From IMG/VR virus record IMGVR_UViG_3300040801_003453, positions 1 through 43,232 of that record: a DNA stretch of 43,232 nucleotides; one strand, given 5' to 3'. Source of the DNA: a virus. Below, one piece after another: positions 8,027-16,133 of the stretch. How positions within the stretch are numbered: position 1 is the first letter of the stretch; the number at the start of each line of letters is the position of its first letter. The notes beneath the pieces were generated by a model. It did no database searches and was not told the origin of the DNA. It saw only the letters and a program-made list of their open reading frames with translations. Both the position numbers and the translations under genes were made by a program.

Positions 8027-9966
8027 CGCTACAGATTCGCTCGATCTCCGTCTATTCCCGCAATGGCGAGCGCCGGGACGTGAATTTCAGGCTTGGCGCA
8101 CTCAACATCGTTAGCGGCGCGTCAAAAACGGGAAAATCTGCCCTACTTGATATCGTCGATTATTGCTGGGGCCGCGAAGAATGCACCGTGCCTGAAGGCG
8201 AAATTCGCAGAAGCGTTTCCTGGTTCGCCGTCCATTTTGACAGAGATGGCGAGGGCATAGTGATCGCCCGCAAGAACCCTGGACCGGCGGGGCGCGCAAG
8301 CGAAGAAGTTTACTTCGCGCGCGGCGTGGAGGAACTGCCACGCGATGCGAGCACATTCCAGAAGAACATCACCGGCGAGGGGCTCAAAGCGCAGCTTTCG
8401 GCGACTCTTGGGATATCAGAAAACATCCATGTACCCGAAGAGGGATCGACACGGCAGCCGCTCAGAGCCTCAGCACGGCACGCCATTCTCTTCTGCCTGC
8501 AAGCACAGGACGAGATCGCCAACCGGAGGCTGCTCTTTCACCGGCAGGGAGAGCAGTTCTTGCCGCAGACAATTCGCGACGCGCTGCCCTATTTTCTTGG
8601 CGCGGTCGATGAAGACCATTTCCTGGCGCTGAAGCGCTATCAAGACGCACGGACCCGGTTGCGGCGGCTTGAGCGCGAGCATGCGGAGTCGCAGGCGCTC
8701 ACACGCGATTCCTCCGTGTCCGCTCGCGCCCTCCTGACTGAGGCGCAGCGCGCCGGTCTCGTTCCGGCGGATGCGCTGGCCGAAGATGCGAGCGGCGTTC
8801 GCCAACTCTTGCGCAGGGCTGCCGGCCCGCTCCCGGTGTCCTTCTCGCCGATGGACGATCCGGAAGCCGATCTCACGGTGCTTGACGAACGTCGCCGTTC
8901 TCTCCTGGGGCAGCTTCAGGAACTCCGAGAAGAGATCGCAGACGTCACACGCTTGAGCCGTGAGGCCTCTGAGTTTGAAGCTGAAGCCCGGGAGCAAGAG
9001 GCGCGGCTTGCATCCATCGGGCTGATTGCGGGGGCGGACGAGGATGTACGCGACACCTGCCCCTTATGCGAAAGTCATCTCGCAACTCCGATCCCAAAAG
9101 TCACTGAAATCAGAGCTTCGCTCGCAAACGTGCAAACGCAGCTTCGCTCCGTGCGGCGCGATGCACCACGCCTTCAGGAGCGGCTGGCCGGACTAGAGTC
9201 GCGTCGATCCGACGTGAACGAGCAGCTCCGAAACGTCCATTCCGACATAACAAAGCGCATCCAGGACAACGAGCGTCTTCGGCTCGAACAACATCAGTTC
9301 GCGGAGCAGGCGCGCGTTGCCGGGCGAATTGCCTACTATCTTGAGAATGTAACAGTCGTCGCCTTGGACAGCGATCTTTCGCGCAGACTTGAGCAACTTC
9401 GCGCCGAAGTCAAGGAACTTCAGGCCGTGCTCGATGACGATGCCACGCAGGAGCGGTTGATGACTGCCCTTAGTCTGATTGGACGTGACCTGACCGACTT
9501 GGCGACGGAACTCGGGCTTGAGCACGGGGAGAACCCGCTCCGGCTCGACCTCAAGCATCTTACCGTGGTGGCTGATAACGATGACGGTCCGCTCTCACTG
9601 GCCCAGATGGGTAGTGGCGAGAACTGGGTCGGCTACCATGTCGCTGCGCACCTGAGCCTGCACAAGCTTTTCCGCCGTCGGAAACGCCCAGTTCCCGGTT
9701 TCCTTATGCTCGACCAGCCCTCACAGGCGCACTACCCGCCCGAGCGTGATGAGGGGGGACGTATCGACGGGCTTCCCGACGAAGACCAAGCTGCCGTGCG
9801 TCAGTTGTTCAGGTTGCTGTATCAGTACTGCACTCAGCGTGCGCCGGGCATGCAAATCATTGTTGCCGATCACGTTGAGCTTCTCGACGACTGGTTCAGG
9901 GAGTCGATTGCCGAGCTCTGGCGCGACGGCATTGCTTTGATACCGCAACATTGGTTTAGGGAGTGA
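8023..9966 (+). CDS. ABC-3C system ATPase, DUF3732 family (SMC/RecN-like)
   Basis: The 647-residue protein has a Walker A motif GASKTGKS at 32-39, long charged coiled-coil arms, a Rad50-like CPLC hook at C346/C349 (DTCPLCESH), a signature-like MGSGENWVG near 530, and a Walker B FLMLDQPSQ at 560-568. The residue after the Walker B Asp is Gln (D564-Q565) where most ABC ATPases have the catalytic Glu. This is characteristic of the DUF3732 family rather than a defect. It is the presumed DNA-end or structure sensor of the ABC-3C complex and would control the nuclease effector two genes upstream. It ends 130 bp before the Gabija-like pair. Confidence 0.85.
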   Translation: MTLQIRSISVYSRNGERRDVNFRLGALNIVSGASKTGKSALLDIVDYCWGREECTVPEGEIRRSVSWFAVHFDRDGEGIVIARKNPGPAGRASEEVYFARGVEELPRDASTFQKNITGEGLKAQLSATLGISENIHVPEEGSTRQPLRASARHAILFCLQAQDEIANRRLLFHRQGEQFLPQTIRDALPYFLGAVDEDHFLALKRYQDARTRLRRLEREHAESQALTRDSSVSARALLTEAQRAGLVPADALAEDASGVRQLLRRAAGPLPVSFSPMDDPEADLTVLDERRRSLLGQLQELREEIADVTRLSREASEFEAEAREQEARLASIGLIAGADEDVRDTCPLCESHLATPIPKVTEIRASLANVQTQLRSVRRDAPRLQERLAGLESRRSDVNEQLRNVHSDITKRIQDNERLRLEQHQFAEQARVAGRIAYYLENVTVVALDSDLSRRLEQLRAEVKELQAVLDDDATQERLMTALSLIGRDLTDLATELGLEHGENPLRLDLKHLTVVADNDDGPLSLAQMGSGENWVGYHVAAHLSLHKLFRRRKRPVPGFLMLDQPSQAHYPPERDEGGRIDGLPDEDQAAVRQLFRLLYQYCTQRAPGMQIIVADHVELLDDWFRESIAELWRDGIALIPQHWFRE

Positions 9967-10096
9967 GCCCCAGTTAAAGTAAAATTAAGTTAAGCCGAAC
10001 CGGATAGATCGCGGTGAGGGAATTATACGGCGCCATGCGCAGCATTCTCCAATTTCTTCACAATAGTCCCCACGATACCATAGTCAAAGGTGGCAT
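9967..10096 (+). promoter_or_regulatory. AT-rich gap, likely separate promoter for the Gabija-like pair
   Basis: The upstream genes overlap or nearly abut, but here there are 130 bp of visibly AT-rich DNA (GTTAAAGTAAAATTAAGTTAAG near 9973-9994, plus TTATAC near 10023). AAAGGTGG lies just before the ATG at 10097. The break in coupling and the composition suggest that the next two genes have their own promoter and joined the cassette as a separate unit. Exact -35/-10 boxes were not resolved. Confidence 0.4.
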
Positions 10097-12082
10097 ATGA
10101 TAATTGAAAAGATAGGTTTAACAAATTTCCGTTGCTTCGGTCCGAAGGGGACGACGATCAGGCTTCGCAGATCGGTCACAGCGTTCGTGGGCGCCAACGG
10201 CTCCGGAAAAACCGCCGCGTTTCAGGCTCTATCGCGGCTTTTTGGCGTCTCGTCAACGCAGCGTGCAGTGCGGCGGCAGGACTTCCATGTGCGCGCTGAC
10301 CAGGATGAGCTTGAGTCAGGAGCCACCCTGTCAATTGAAGTTTTGTTTTCGTTCCCCGAGCTAAAAGGGCTCAACAAGGATGATGCCGAAGACGCTGTTC
10401 CGGAATTCTTCCAACAAATGGCCGCTTCCGCACCCGGCGCTCCCCTCAAAGCGAGGATGAGACTTCAGGCGATTTGGATCGACGACGGCACCCCGGACGG
10501 GAGCATCGACGAGGATCTCCGCTGGATCACAACGCTTGAAGACGAATTCGAGTGGGATAAATGTAAGCGGGTGCAGGCGGTGGAGCGCGGCTCGATCCAG
10601 CTCATATATGTCCCGGCCGCCCGAGACGCAGCGGCGCAGGTGACGTCATTGCTCAAGGGGCGGCTTTGGCAGGCGGCACGATGGTCAGATAAATTCCGCG
10701 ATGATAGCGCGGCAAGCGCCCAAAGCATTCAGCAGCTATTCGAACGCGAGAAGCCCGCACAGTTTGTCATCGAGCGGCTCACCAAGCGCTGGCGGCAGGT
10801 CCATGAGGCTGATACAGACACAACGCCTGTTCTTCGCCTGGTCGAAAGCCGGTTCGAGGAACTGGTCCGCAAAGCTGAATTCGCGTTCTCTCCCGATGAG
10901 ACCGGGCGGGAACGTGGGCTCGCGGACCTGAGCGATGGCCAGCGCTCGCTCTTTCATATTGCGCTTACCGCAGCGACTTTGGAAGTCGAGAAGGACGTGT
11001 TTGCGCAGGCCGCCGACGAAAGCGCCTTTGATCAGGACAAGCTGCGGCGGACCAGCCTCACCTTCCTTGCAATCGAGGAACCGGAGAACAGCCTTTCGCC
11101 ATTCTTTCTCTCGCGCATCGTCGCGCAGGCGAGAGAAATCGGCGCGCTTGCATCGGCTCAGGTCGCCCTGTCAAGCCACTCGCCGGCGATCCTCAGCCGT
11201 ATCGAACCTGAGGAGGTGCGCTACTTTCGCCTGAACCGCCGACGGCGCCTCACCTTTGTCCGGCGGATCACGATGCCGGAAGGAGACGACGAGGCGAGCC
11301 AGTATGTGCGGCTCGCCATCAGAGCATATCCAGAGCTGTACTTCGCCCGCTTTGTCATCCTCGGCGAGGGAGATTCCGAACGTCTTGTGATCCCGCGCGT
11401 AGCAGAGGCGATGGGCGTTCAGCTCGACCCTTCTTTCGTGCCGATCGTGCCGCTCGGCGGGCGGTATGTCGGCCACTTCTGGCGGCTTCTCAATGATCTT
11501 GGCATTCCCCATGCGACCCTGCTGGACCTCGATCTTGGCCGTGGACACGGTGGCGCGAACCTTATCGCCGATCTCGTGGAAAAGCTGAACGAGATTGACA
11601 ACGATCTGAGCGAGAATTCGCTGGTCGAGGCCGGCACCATCGATCCCGGCGAGTTGGATGATGTGGCGGACAACGATCTGCTGGACGATGGGGGGAGCCA
11701 CGACTGGCTGCAAGCGCTCAGGGAAGAGGGGATATTCCTTTCGTTTCCGCTGGATATCGATTTTGCCATGCTCAGCGCTTTCCCGAAAGCCTATCAGTAT
11801 CCGAATCCCGAAGGCCGTGGGCCGCGCGGCGGCGCTTCGATCCGGGACAAGAAGGCTGTCACCCTCAAGACAGGCGGCGATCCGGACCTGTACGACGATG
11901 ACTATGATGATGAATTCAAGTGGTATCCATACCTCTTCCTGAGCAGAAGCAAGCCCGAGACTCATATCGCCGCGCTTGCGCGTATAAAGAAGGATGATCT
12001 TTCCAGAAACGCACCTGCCGAGATCAAGGCGCTTATTGGGCATGTAAAGCAGGCGCTCGGCCTTGAGGACGGCGATGCATGA
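10097..12082 (+). CDS. gajA: Gabija GajA-like OLD-family nuclease (ABC ATPase + TOPRIM)
   Basis: The 661-residue protein has an N-terminal ABC ATPase: IGLTNFRCFG, Walker A GANGSGKT at 32-39, signature LSDGQRSLFHIAL near 276, Walker B with AIEEPENSLSP (E327/E328) and a switch-like SSHSPAIL. A TOPRIM nuclease follows: ILGEGDSER (E424, D426) and LLDLDLG (D477/D479), the acidic residues that bind metal in class 2 OLD nucleases. GajA of Gabija is an ATP-inhibited, sequence-specific nickase that becomes active when nucleotides fall during infection. It is directly coupled (ATGA) to a UvrD-like helicase, the Gabija arrangement. It is somewhat longer than the characterised GajA, so a neighbouring class 2 OLD subgroup is possible. 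Confidence 0.8.
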   Translation: MIIEKIGLTNFRCFGPKGTTIRLRRSVTAFVGANGSGKTAAFQALSRLFGVSSTQRAVRRQDFHVRADQDELESGATLSIEVLFSFPELKGLNKDDAEDAVPEFFQQMAASAPGAPLKARMRLQAIWIDDGTPDGSIDEDLRWITTLEDEFEWDKCKRVQAVERGSIQLIYVPAARDAAAQVTSLLKGRLWQAARWSDKFRDDSAASAQSIQQLFEREKPAQFVIERLTKRWRQVHEADTDTTPVLRLVESRFEELVRKAEFAFSPDETGRERGLADLSDGQRSLFHIALTAATLEVEKDVFAQAADESAFDQDKLRRTSLTFLAIEEPENSLSPFFLSRIVAQAREIGALASAQVALSSHSPAILSRIEPEEVRYFRLNRRRRLTFVRRITMPEGDDEASQYVRLAIRAYPELYFARFVILGEGDSERLVIPRVAEAMGVQLDPSFVPIVPLGGRYVGHFWRLLNDLGIPHATLLDLDLGRGHGGANLIADLVEKLNEIDNDLSENSLVEAGTIDPGELDDVADNDLLDDGGSHDWLQALREEGIFLSFPLDIDFAMLSAFPKAYQYPNPEGRGPRGGASIRDKKAVTLKTGGDPDLYDDDYDDEFKWYPYLFLSRSKPETHIAALARIKKDDLSRNAPAEIKALIGHVKQALGLEDGDA

Positions 12083-13938
12083 GCCGAGTACGTCCCAAAG
12101 ACTGGAGGCCCCAAGGCGTCGATGACCTTGAACCGCGTGCATGGGAGGCGCTGCGACAGACCGAGAGGAGCGTCCTGGTCACGGCGGGCGCGGGCGCTGG
12201 AAAGACAGAATTCCTTGCGCAGAAGGCGACCTATCTTTTCCAGACCGGCCTCTGCCCTGCCCCCAAACGCATCCTTGCGATCAGCTTCAAGCGCGACGCG
12301 GCCCGCAATCTCGCGGAACGGGTTGCCAGGCGCTGTCCGCCCGAGCAGGCGCGCCGTTTCAACTCCTACACCTTTGACGCATTCGCGAAGAGCCTTGTGG
12401 ACCGGCTTCGTGCGGCGATTCCCGCCCCTTTCTGCCCTCCAGTTGGTTACCGCGTAGTGATGCCGCGCGGGCAGGATTTCAGTCGTTTTCTGGACACGCA
12501 AAATTTCCGAAGCGTAGACGTCAAGCAGTTCGAGCGCGCTATCGCCCGGACACGATTGCCAATCGGCAATGACGGTTCAGCCCTTAAACGCGCCGTTGCC
12601 GCGTACTGGGACGCTCAATACAATGATCAGCACGATGTTCTGCTCTCGTTCCCGATGATCAACCGGCTTGTCGAATTGCTCATACAGGAAAACCATTCAA
12701 TTCTGAAGGCGCTGCGCCTCACCTATCCCGTCGTATTTCTCGACGAGTTTCAGGACACCACTTTTGCACAGTTTGAGCTCCTGTGCACAGCGTTTGACGG
12801 CAGAGAAGCCATCTTCACGGCGGTCGGCGATGATAAGCAAAGGATCATGGTCTGGGCCGGAGCGATGCCGGACGCCTTCGCGCAGTTTGAGCAGCACTTC
12901 GCGGCAGAGCGCATATCACTGGTCTGCAACCGGCGCTCGCACGAGGATCTCGTGCGGATTCAGCATGTCATCGCGAGCAGGATCGACCCCAACGTCGAGG
13001 AGCCGGAAGCACGAGCCGATCGGTTGGTCGACGGCGAAGTCGCGGCCATTTGGGAATTCGCGACGAAGGAGGATGAAAGCAATTGCCTCGCGCAGTGGAT
13101 CGAGCGCGAGGTGCAGGCTGGCCGCGTCAAGCCGCACGATATTGCAATCCTTGTGCGCATGCACGCCAACGAAGTGGAGGGCCAGCTCTCTCCGGCATTC
13201 GCCAACCGGGGGCTGCGACTACGGAATGTAGCGCGAAACGTGGGCGATATTTCCATTCAGGACTTGCTTAGTGAGGACATGTCCCAAATCCTCCTTCGGC
13301 TGTTGCGCCTTGGCGCTACCAGCCGGAGTCCCGAGGACTGGAACGCTGCTCTCCTCGATTTGCAGTTTCTTGAAGCCGTCGATCCGGCCGACGACATGGG
13401 ACAGCAGCATATACAGGAGCGCCTTCAGAGGTTTGTACGAGAGATGCGGCGAACCATGAGACTGCTTGACCCGGTCCCAGAATCCGCATGCAAGGCATCC
13501 CAGGCGGCTCTTGATTTCATTGGAGCCGAAGTTCTGCGCCGGGCCTTTCCCTCTTACCAGCGACAACCCGATTTTGATCGCGTCAAGAACGGGTTCACGC
13601 TGCTCCTCCAGGAGTCCCTCCTGCATGCGCAATCCTGGTCAGGCGCGCTCGAGGAATTCGAGGGCGTCGGTCAGATCACCCTCATGACGATCCACAAGAG
13701 CAAGGGGCTTGAGTTCCATACGATCATTTTCTGCGGGCTCGATAACCAGACGTGGTGGAGCCTCACGCCCAATCGCGGCGAAGAGCTAAACTCTTTCTTC
13801 GTTGCCTTTACACGTGCCAAGCAACGGGCCTTCTTCACTCTATGCGCTGAGCGTGGACAGCGTGTTGCCTGGATCGAAAACCTTCTTGCACCGGCTGGCG
13901 TCTGCCGCATTGGTGTAGAAGAGTCGGAGGGTGAGTAG
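12079..13938 (+). CDS. gajB: Gabija GajB-like UvrD/Rep-family helicase
   Basis: The 619-residue SF1 helicase carries Walker A TAGAGAGKTEF (36-43), motif II FLDEFQDTT (D222-E223-F-Q-D), motif III GDDKQRIMVWAGA, an Arg-rich motif (CNRRSHEDL), motif V LMTIHKSKGLEFHTIIF and motif VI FFVAFTRAKQR. All core helicase motifs are intact. Its ATG overlaps the stop of the OLD nuclease gene. In Gabija, GajB binds GajA and is thought to respond to DNA ends or nucleotide use. There is no RecB-like C-terminal nuclease. It ends 79 bp before the convergent integrase gene. Confidence 0.8.
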   Translation: MSRVRPKDWRPQGVDDLEPRAWEALRQTERSVLVTAGAGAGKTEFLAQKATYLFQTGLCPAPKRILAISFKRDAARNLAERVARRCPPEQARRFNSYTFDAFAKSLVDRLRAAIPAPFCPPVGYRVVMPRGQDFSRFLDTQNFRSVDVKQFERAIARTRLPIGNDGSALKRAVAAYWDAQYNDQHDVLLSFPMINRLVELLIQENHSILKALRLTYPVVFLDEFQDTTFAQFELLCTAFDGREAIFTAVGDDKQRIMVWAGAMPDAFAQFEQHFAAERISLVCNRRSHEDLVRIQHVIASRIDPNVEEPEARADRLVDGEVAAIWEFATKEDESNCLAQWIEREVQAGRVKPHDIAILVRMHANEVEGQLSPAFANRGLRLRNVARNVGDISIQDLLSEDMSQILLRLLRLGATSRSPEDWNAALLDLQFLEAVDPADDMGQQHIQERLQRFVREMRRTMRLLDPVPESACKASQAALDFIGAEVLRRAFPSYQRQPDFDRVKNGFTLLLQESLLHAQSWSGALEEFEGVGQITLMTIHKSKGLEFHTIIFCGLDNQTWWSLTPNRGEELNSFFVAFTRAKQRAFFTLCAERGQRVAWIENLLAPAGVCRIGVEESEGE

Positions 13939-14017
13939 AGAATAGGGCGCTTGGCCAGAAGGTCAGCGACCAAGCCGGAGGCCTCAGCTGACCGCTGGAC
14001 CAGCATCAGGGCCAGGG

Positions 14018-15265
14018 TCACGTTGCGACGAGCATCATGACATGCGCGGCCCACCGCTCCAATGCAGCGCGACGATCTGGCATGTATGCTGCCCAGTTAT
14101 AGGTTCCTGCGACGCCGGCCTTGGCACCACTAATATGATTGATCGTCGCTTCAACCACATGAGGCAGGATGCCTAGCTTGTCGTGCATGTGCGTGCTCAT
14201 CGTGCGCCGAAGGTCATGCAGCACGAACGCCGGCATGGGGTCTCGACTATCGGCCTCGCGCCGATCCGCAATCGCCGCGTCCAAGCGCGCCTTGCCCTTG
14301 GAAAACCCGGTGACGGACGTTCGGCCGGTCGTGGTCCAGACGAACGCCGATGCCGCCATGCGCGGCACCGCCGACAGAATCTCGACCACGGGAGCGGTCA
14401 GGGGCACGACATGGGGCAGACCGTTCTTGGTCCGGTTCGCGGGCAGGTGCCATTCCGGGGCCTCGCCCTTTAGGTCCTTGATCTCTGACCACTGCATACC
14501 GGCCACCTCGCTTTCACGCTGGCCCGTCAGCAGCATGACGCGGAACAGACCACCGAACGGATGACCGATGGCCTCGCACCCTCCCCACACGTCCGCGATC
14601 TCTGTGTCATCAAGCCATCGGTCGCGCCGGACGTTTCGGGTCGGCGGCTTCACGCGGTCGGTCGGCACCACCTCAATGATACCGCGTTCCGCTGCCCAGC
14701 CAAAAAACCGTTTCAGGTACGCCAGGGTCCGGTTCGCCATCGTCTCGGCGCCCCGGTCAACCATGCGGTCCAGCAGGTCGTGAACGTCGCGCCGGGTGAT
14801 GTCGGCGAGCGGTCGGCCTCGCCACGCTTCCACATCGGCACCCTGGAGGGCGCGCCGGTATTCCTTGGCCGTCGCAGGTCGGCATTGCCGCGCCACATAC
14901 CGATCAAGGAACTTATCGGCCACAACGCCGAAGGTGTTGGCCCGTGTCTCTTGTTCGGCCTCTTTCTCTGCTTCTCGGATCTGGCGCGGGTCGCCGCCGG
15001 CCGCCGCGACCTCCGACCACTCGCCGGCCTTGGCGCGGGCCTCGGCCAGCGTCAGACCGGACCCGCCTCCGACCTTGGCCCGGCCGAGCGACAGGCGCGT
15101 CAGCTTGCCGTTGATCCGCACGAACATGAAGTAGGTCTTGGTCCCGCCCCTGGAGACGCGGACGCCGAAACCGCCCATCACGGTGTCGAACACGTCGGCC
15201 TGTAGCTTGTCGGTCGGCGCCTTCAGGGCCTCAACCGCCTTGGCGGTCAGCTTAACCTTCGCCAT
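14018..15265 (-). CDS. int: Tyrosine integrase, P4/DUF4102 family
   Basis: The 415-residue protein begins with the DUF4102 arm-binding domain (LTAKAVEALKAP, GGFGVRVSRGGTKTYF), followed by a SAM-like core-binding domain (ANTFGVVADKFLDRYV) and the catalytic domain: R in LLTGQRESEVAGMQW, K in NRTKNGLPHVVPL, LHDLRRTMSTH, INHISG and the nucleophile in GTYNWAAY. All catalytic residues are present. I prefer the ATG at 15265 (GGAG 9 nt upstream) to an upstream TTG at 15292. It lies 170 bp from the tRNA-Lys att site and is transcribed away from it, so it is the likely recombinase of the island to its left. Such enzymes typically recombine at tRNA 3' ends. Confidence 0.9.
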   Translation of the reverse strand: MAKVKLTAKAVEALKAPTDKLQADVFDTVMGGFGVRVSRGGTKTYFMFVRINGKLTRLSLGRAKVGGGSGLTLAEARAKAGEWSEVAAAGGDPRQIREAEKEAEQETRANTFGVVADKFLDRYVARQCRPATAKEYRRALQGADVEAWRGRPLADITRRDVHDLLDRMVDRGAETMANRTLAYLKRFFGWAAERGIIEVVPTDRVKPPTRNVRRDRWLDDTEIADVWGGCEAIGHPFGGLFRVMLLTGQRESEVAGMQWSEIKDLKGEAPEWHLPANRTKNGLPHVVPLTAPVVEILSAVPRMAASAFVWTTTGRTSVTGFSKGKARLDAAIADRREADSRDPMPAFVLHDLRRTMSTHMHDKLGILPHVVEATINHISGAKAGVAGTYNWAAYMPDRRAALERWAAHVMMLVAT

Positions 15266-15431
15266 TGTCAGCCGCTCCGAAATAGGTAACAAATAGGTAA
15301 CGCCTTGGGCCGAGAATGGCCGTTACCTAATGTTATGCCACGATAGGCAGGAGCGTCGCAACGCCTTGTTCTGCATACAGTTATGCCGGTTCGGACGTGC
15401 TGATATGATATGCGGCGATAATGTTTTTTGA
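15266..15431. promoter_or_regulatory. Integrase promoter and attachment-site arm region with AGGTAAC repeats
   Basis: Between the integrase start and the tRNA fragment, ATAGGTAAC occurs twice in direct orientation (15282-15290 and 15293-15301, 11 bp apart). TAGGTAACG (15294-15302) is matched by a perfect inverted copy CGTTACCTA at 15321-15329. GTTATGCC also occurs twice (about 15332 and 15380). Iterated short repeats beside an att core are what integrase arm sites or excisionase sites look like, and the first pair overlaps the expected int promoter. Confidence 0.45.
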
Positions 15432-15480
15432 CTGACTCTTAATCAGCGGGTCCAAGGTTCGAGTCCTTGTGCGCCCACCA
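15432..15480 (+). other. att site: 3' end of a tRNA-Lys(CTT) gene
   Basis: Visible are most of the anticodon arm (loop CTCTTAA, anticodon CTT at 15438-15440, 3' stem TCAGC), the T arm (CAAGG-TTCGAGT-CCTTG, 15453-15469), the acceptor 3' strand TGCGCCC, discriminator A and encoded CCA. The 5' acceptor strand and D arm are absent, and the first anticodon-stem pair is already mismatched (A31-C47 by window position 15431/15447), so identity starts near 15432. This is a duplicated tRNA 3' end left by site-specific integration, not a working tRNA gene. Its orientation puts the integrated element on its left. Confidence 0.8.
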
Positions 15481-15488
15481 ATGAAAAC

Positions 15489-15521
15489 AAGGGGTTGCGG
15501 GGTTTCCTGCAACCCCTTTTT
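15489..15521 (+). terminator. Intrinsic terminator downstream of the tRNA-Lys 3' end
   Basis: AAGGGGTTGC (15489-15498) pairs perfectly with GCAACCCCTT (15509-15518) around a 10-nt loop and is followed by a T run. It sits 8 nt after the CCA, the usual place for a tRNA gene terminator, which suggests that the DNA right of the att site is the original downstream flank of tRNA-Lys. Confidence 0.75.
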
Positions 15522-15648
15522 CATGTCTGGCTCCCTGCTGGGTACCGGCTGGGTAACGGTGTTTCGAGGCGCTCCCGCGTGAGGATGAAGCCCGCCCGCG
15601 GCCAGCGACGATCCTGAACCGCGCCCTCCCTCTGTAGCGCGGCGGGCC

Positions 15649-15679
15649 ATTTCGGACAATTCGGCGCCGATTTCGGACA
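15649..15679. repeat. Direct repeat ATTTCGGACA, two copies 21 bp apart
   Basis: ATTTCGGACA occurs at 15649-15658 and 15670-15679, exactly two helical turns apart, with the palindrome TCGGCGCCGA between them. Repeated ends of this sort occur at transposon termini and regulator sites. No transposase gene or second end is visible here, so it could be a relic of a mobile-element end or an operator. Confidence 0.4.
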
Positions 15680-15777
15680 GACACCCACGTCAATTTAATC
15701 GGGCGCTTTAGGCAGGACATCGCATAGGGCGTGTGGCAGGATCGGCGGTATCGACACTCATGCGGGGAGAGACCGTC

Positions 15778-16128
15778 ATGCACATCCGAACAGTCGCTTG
15801 CGCTGGCTTGGTGGCCCTGACCCTGGCCGGCTGTGGGGAAGAGCCGCAGAGCGTGCAGGACCTCAGTCCTGGTTACACAGTCGCCGAGGCCACGACCGCC
15901 GTGATCGATGCCTACGGCAACGAGGGCATGCGCCGCACCCTGGATCTGGCCATGGACCGAGCCACGATGGAGCGGATCAACTATGACCGCATCACCATAT
16001 GGGGTCTGCTGAACCTGACGACCCCGACGATCCACCACCCGCTGGGGCAGCAGATGATCGCGGAATATTGTCAGGATGACGACGCACGACGGTACTCGAC
16101 CGATTTCTGCCTGGGTGCGCTGATGTAG
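15778..16128 (+). CDS. Small lipoprotein of unknown function
   Basis: The 116-residue protein starts with a lipoprotein signal: MHIRT, a hydrophobic stretch and lipobox LAGC, so Cys19 would be lipidated. The rest is mildly acidic and contains two further Cys (in AEYCQDD and DFCLGA) that could form a disulfide. The ATG at 15778 follows GGGGAGA by 8 nt. It faces the phage tail genes, ending 5 bp from gene D, and is the only plus-strand gene near the phage module. It may be a prophage cargo gene (for example a surface change or superinfection exclusion) or a host gene beside the insertion. I recognise no family. Confidence 0.6.
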   Translation: MHIRTVACAGLVALTLAGCGEEPQSVQDLSPGYTVAEATTAVIDAYGNEGMRRTLDLAMDRATMERINYDRITIWGLLNLTTPTIHHPLGQQMIAEYCQDDDARRYSTDFCLGALM

Positions 16129-16133
16129 GATCA

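Noticed and set aside
8023-9966. Lamassu LmuB or host RecN
   Set aside because: The Asp-Gln Walker B, the middle component and the ABC-3C effector next door fit the DUF3732 branch instead.
11171-12142. 323-residue minus-strand ORF opposite the OLD-family gene
   Set aside because: It is a GC-driven shadow; the plus-strand TOPRIM motifs explain the region.
15405-15480. A complete tRNA-Lys gene
   Set aside because: No 5' acceptor strand or D arm precedes the anticodon arm, so it is only a 3' fragment.
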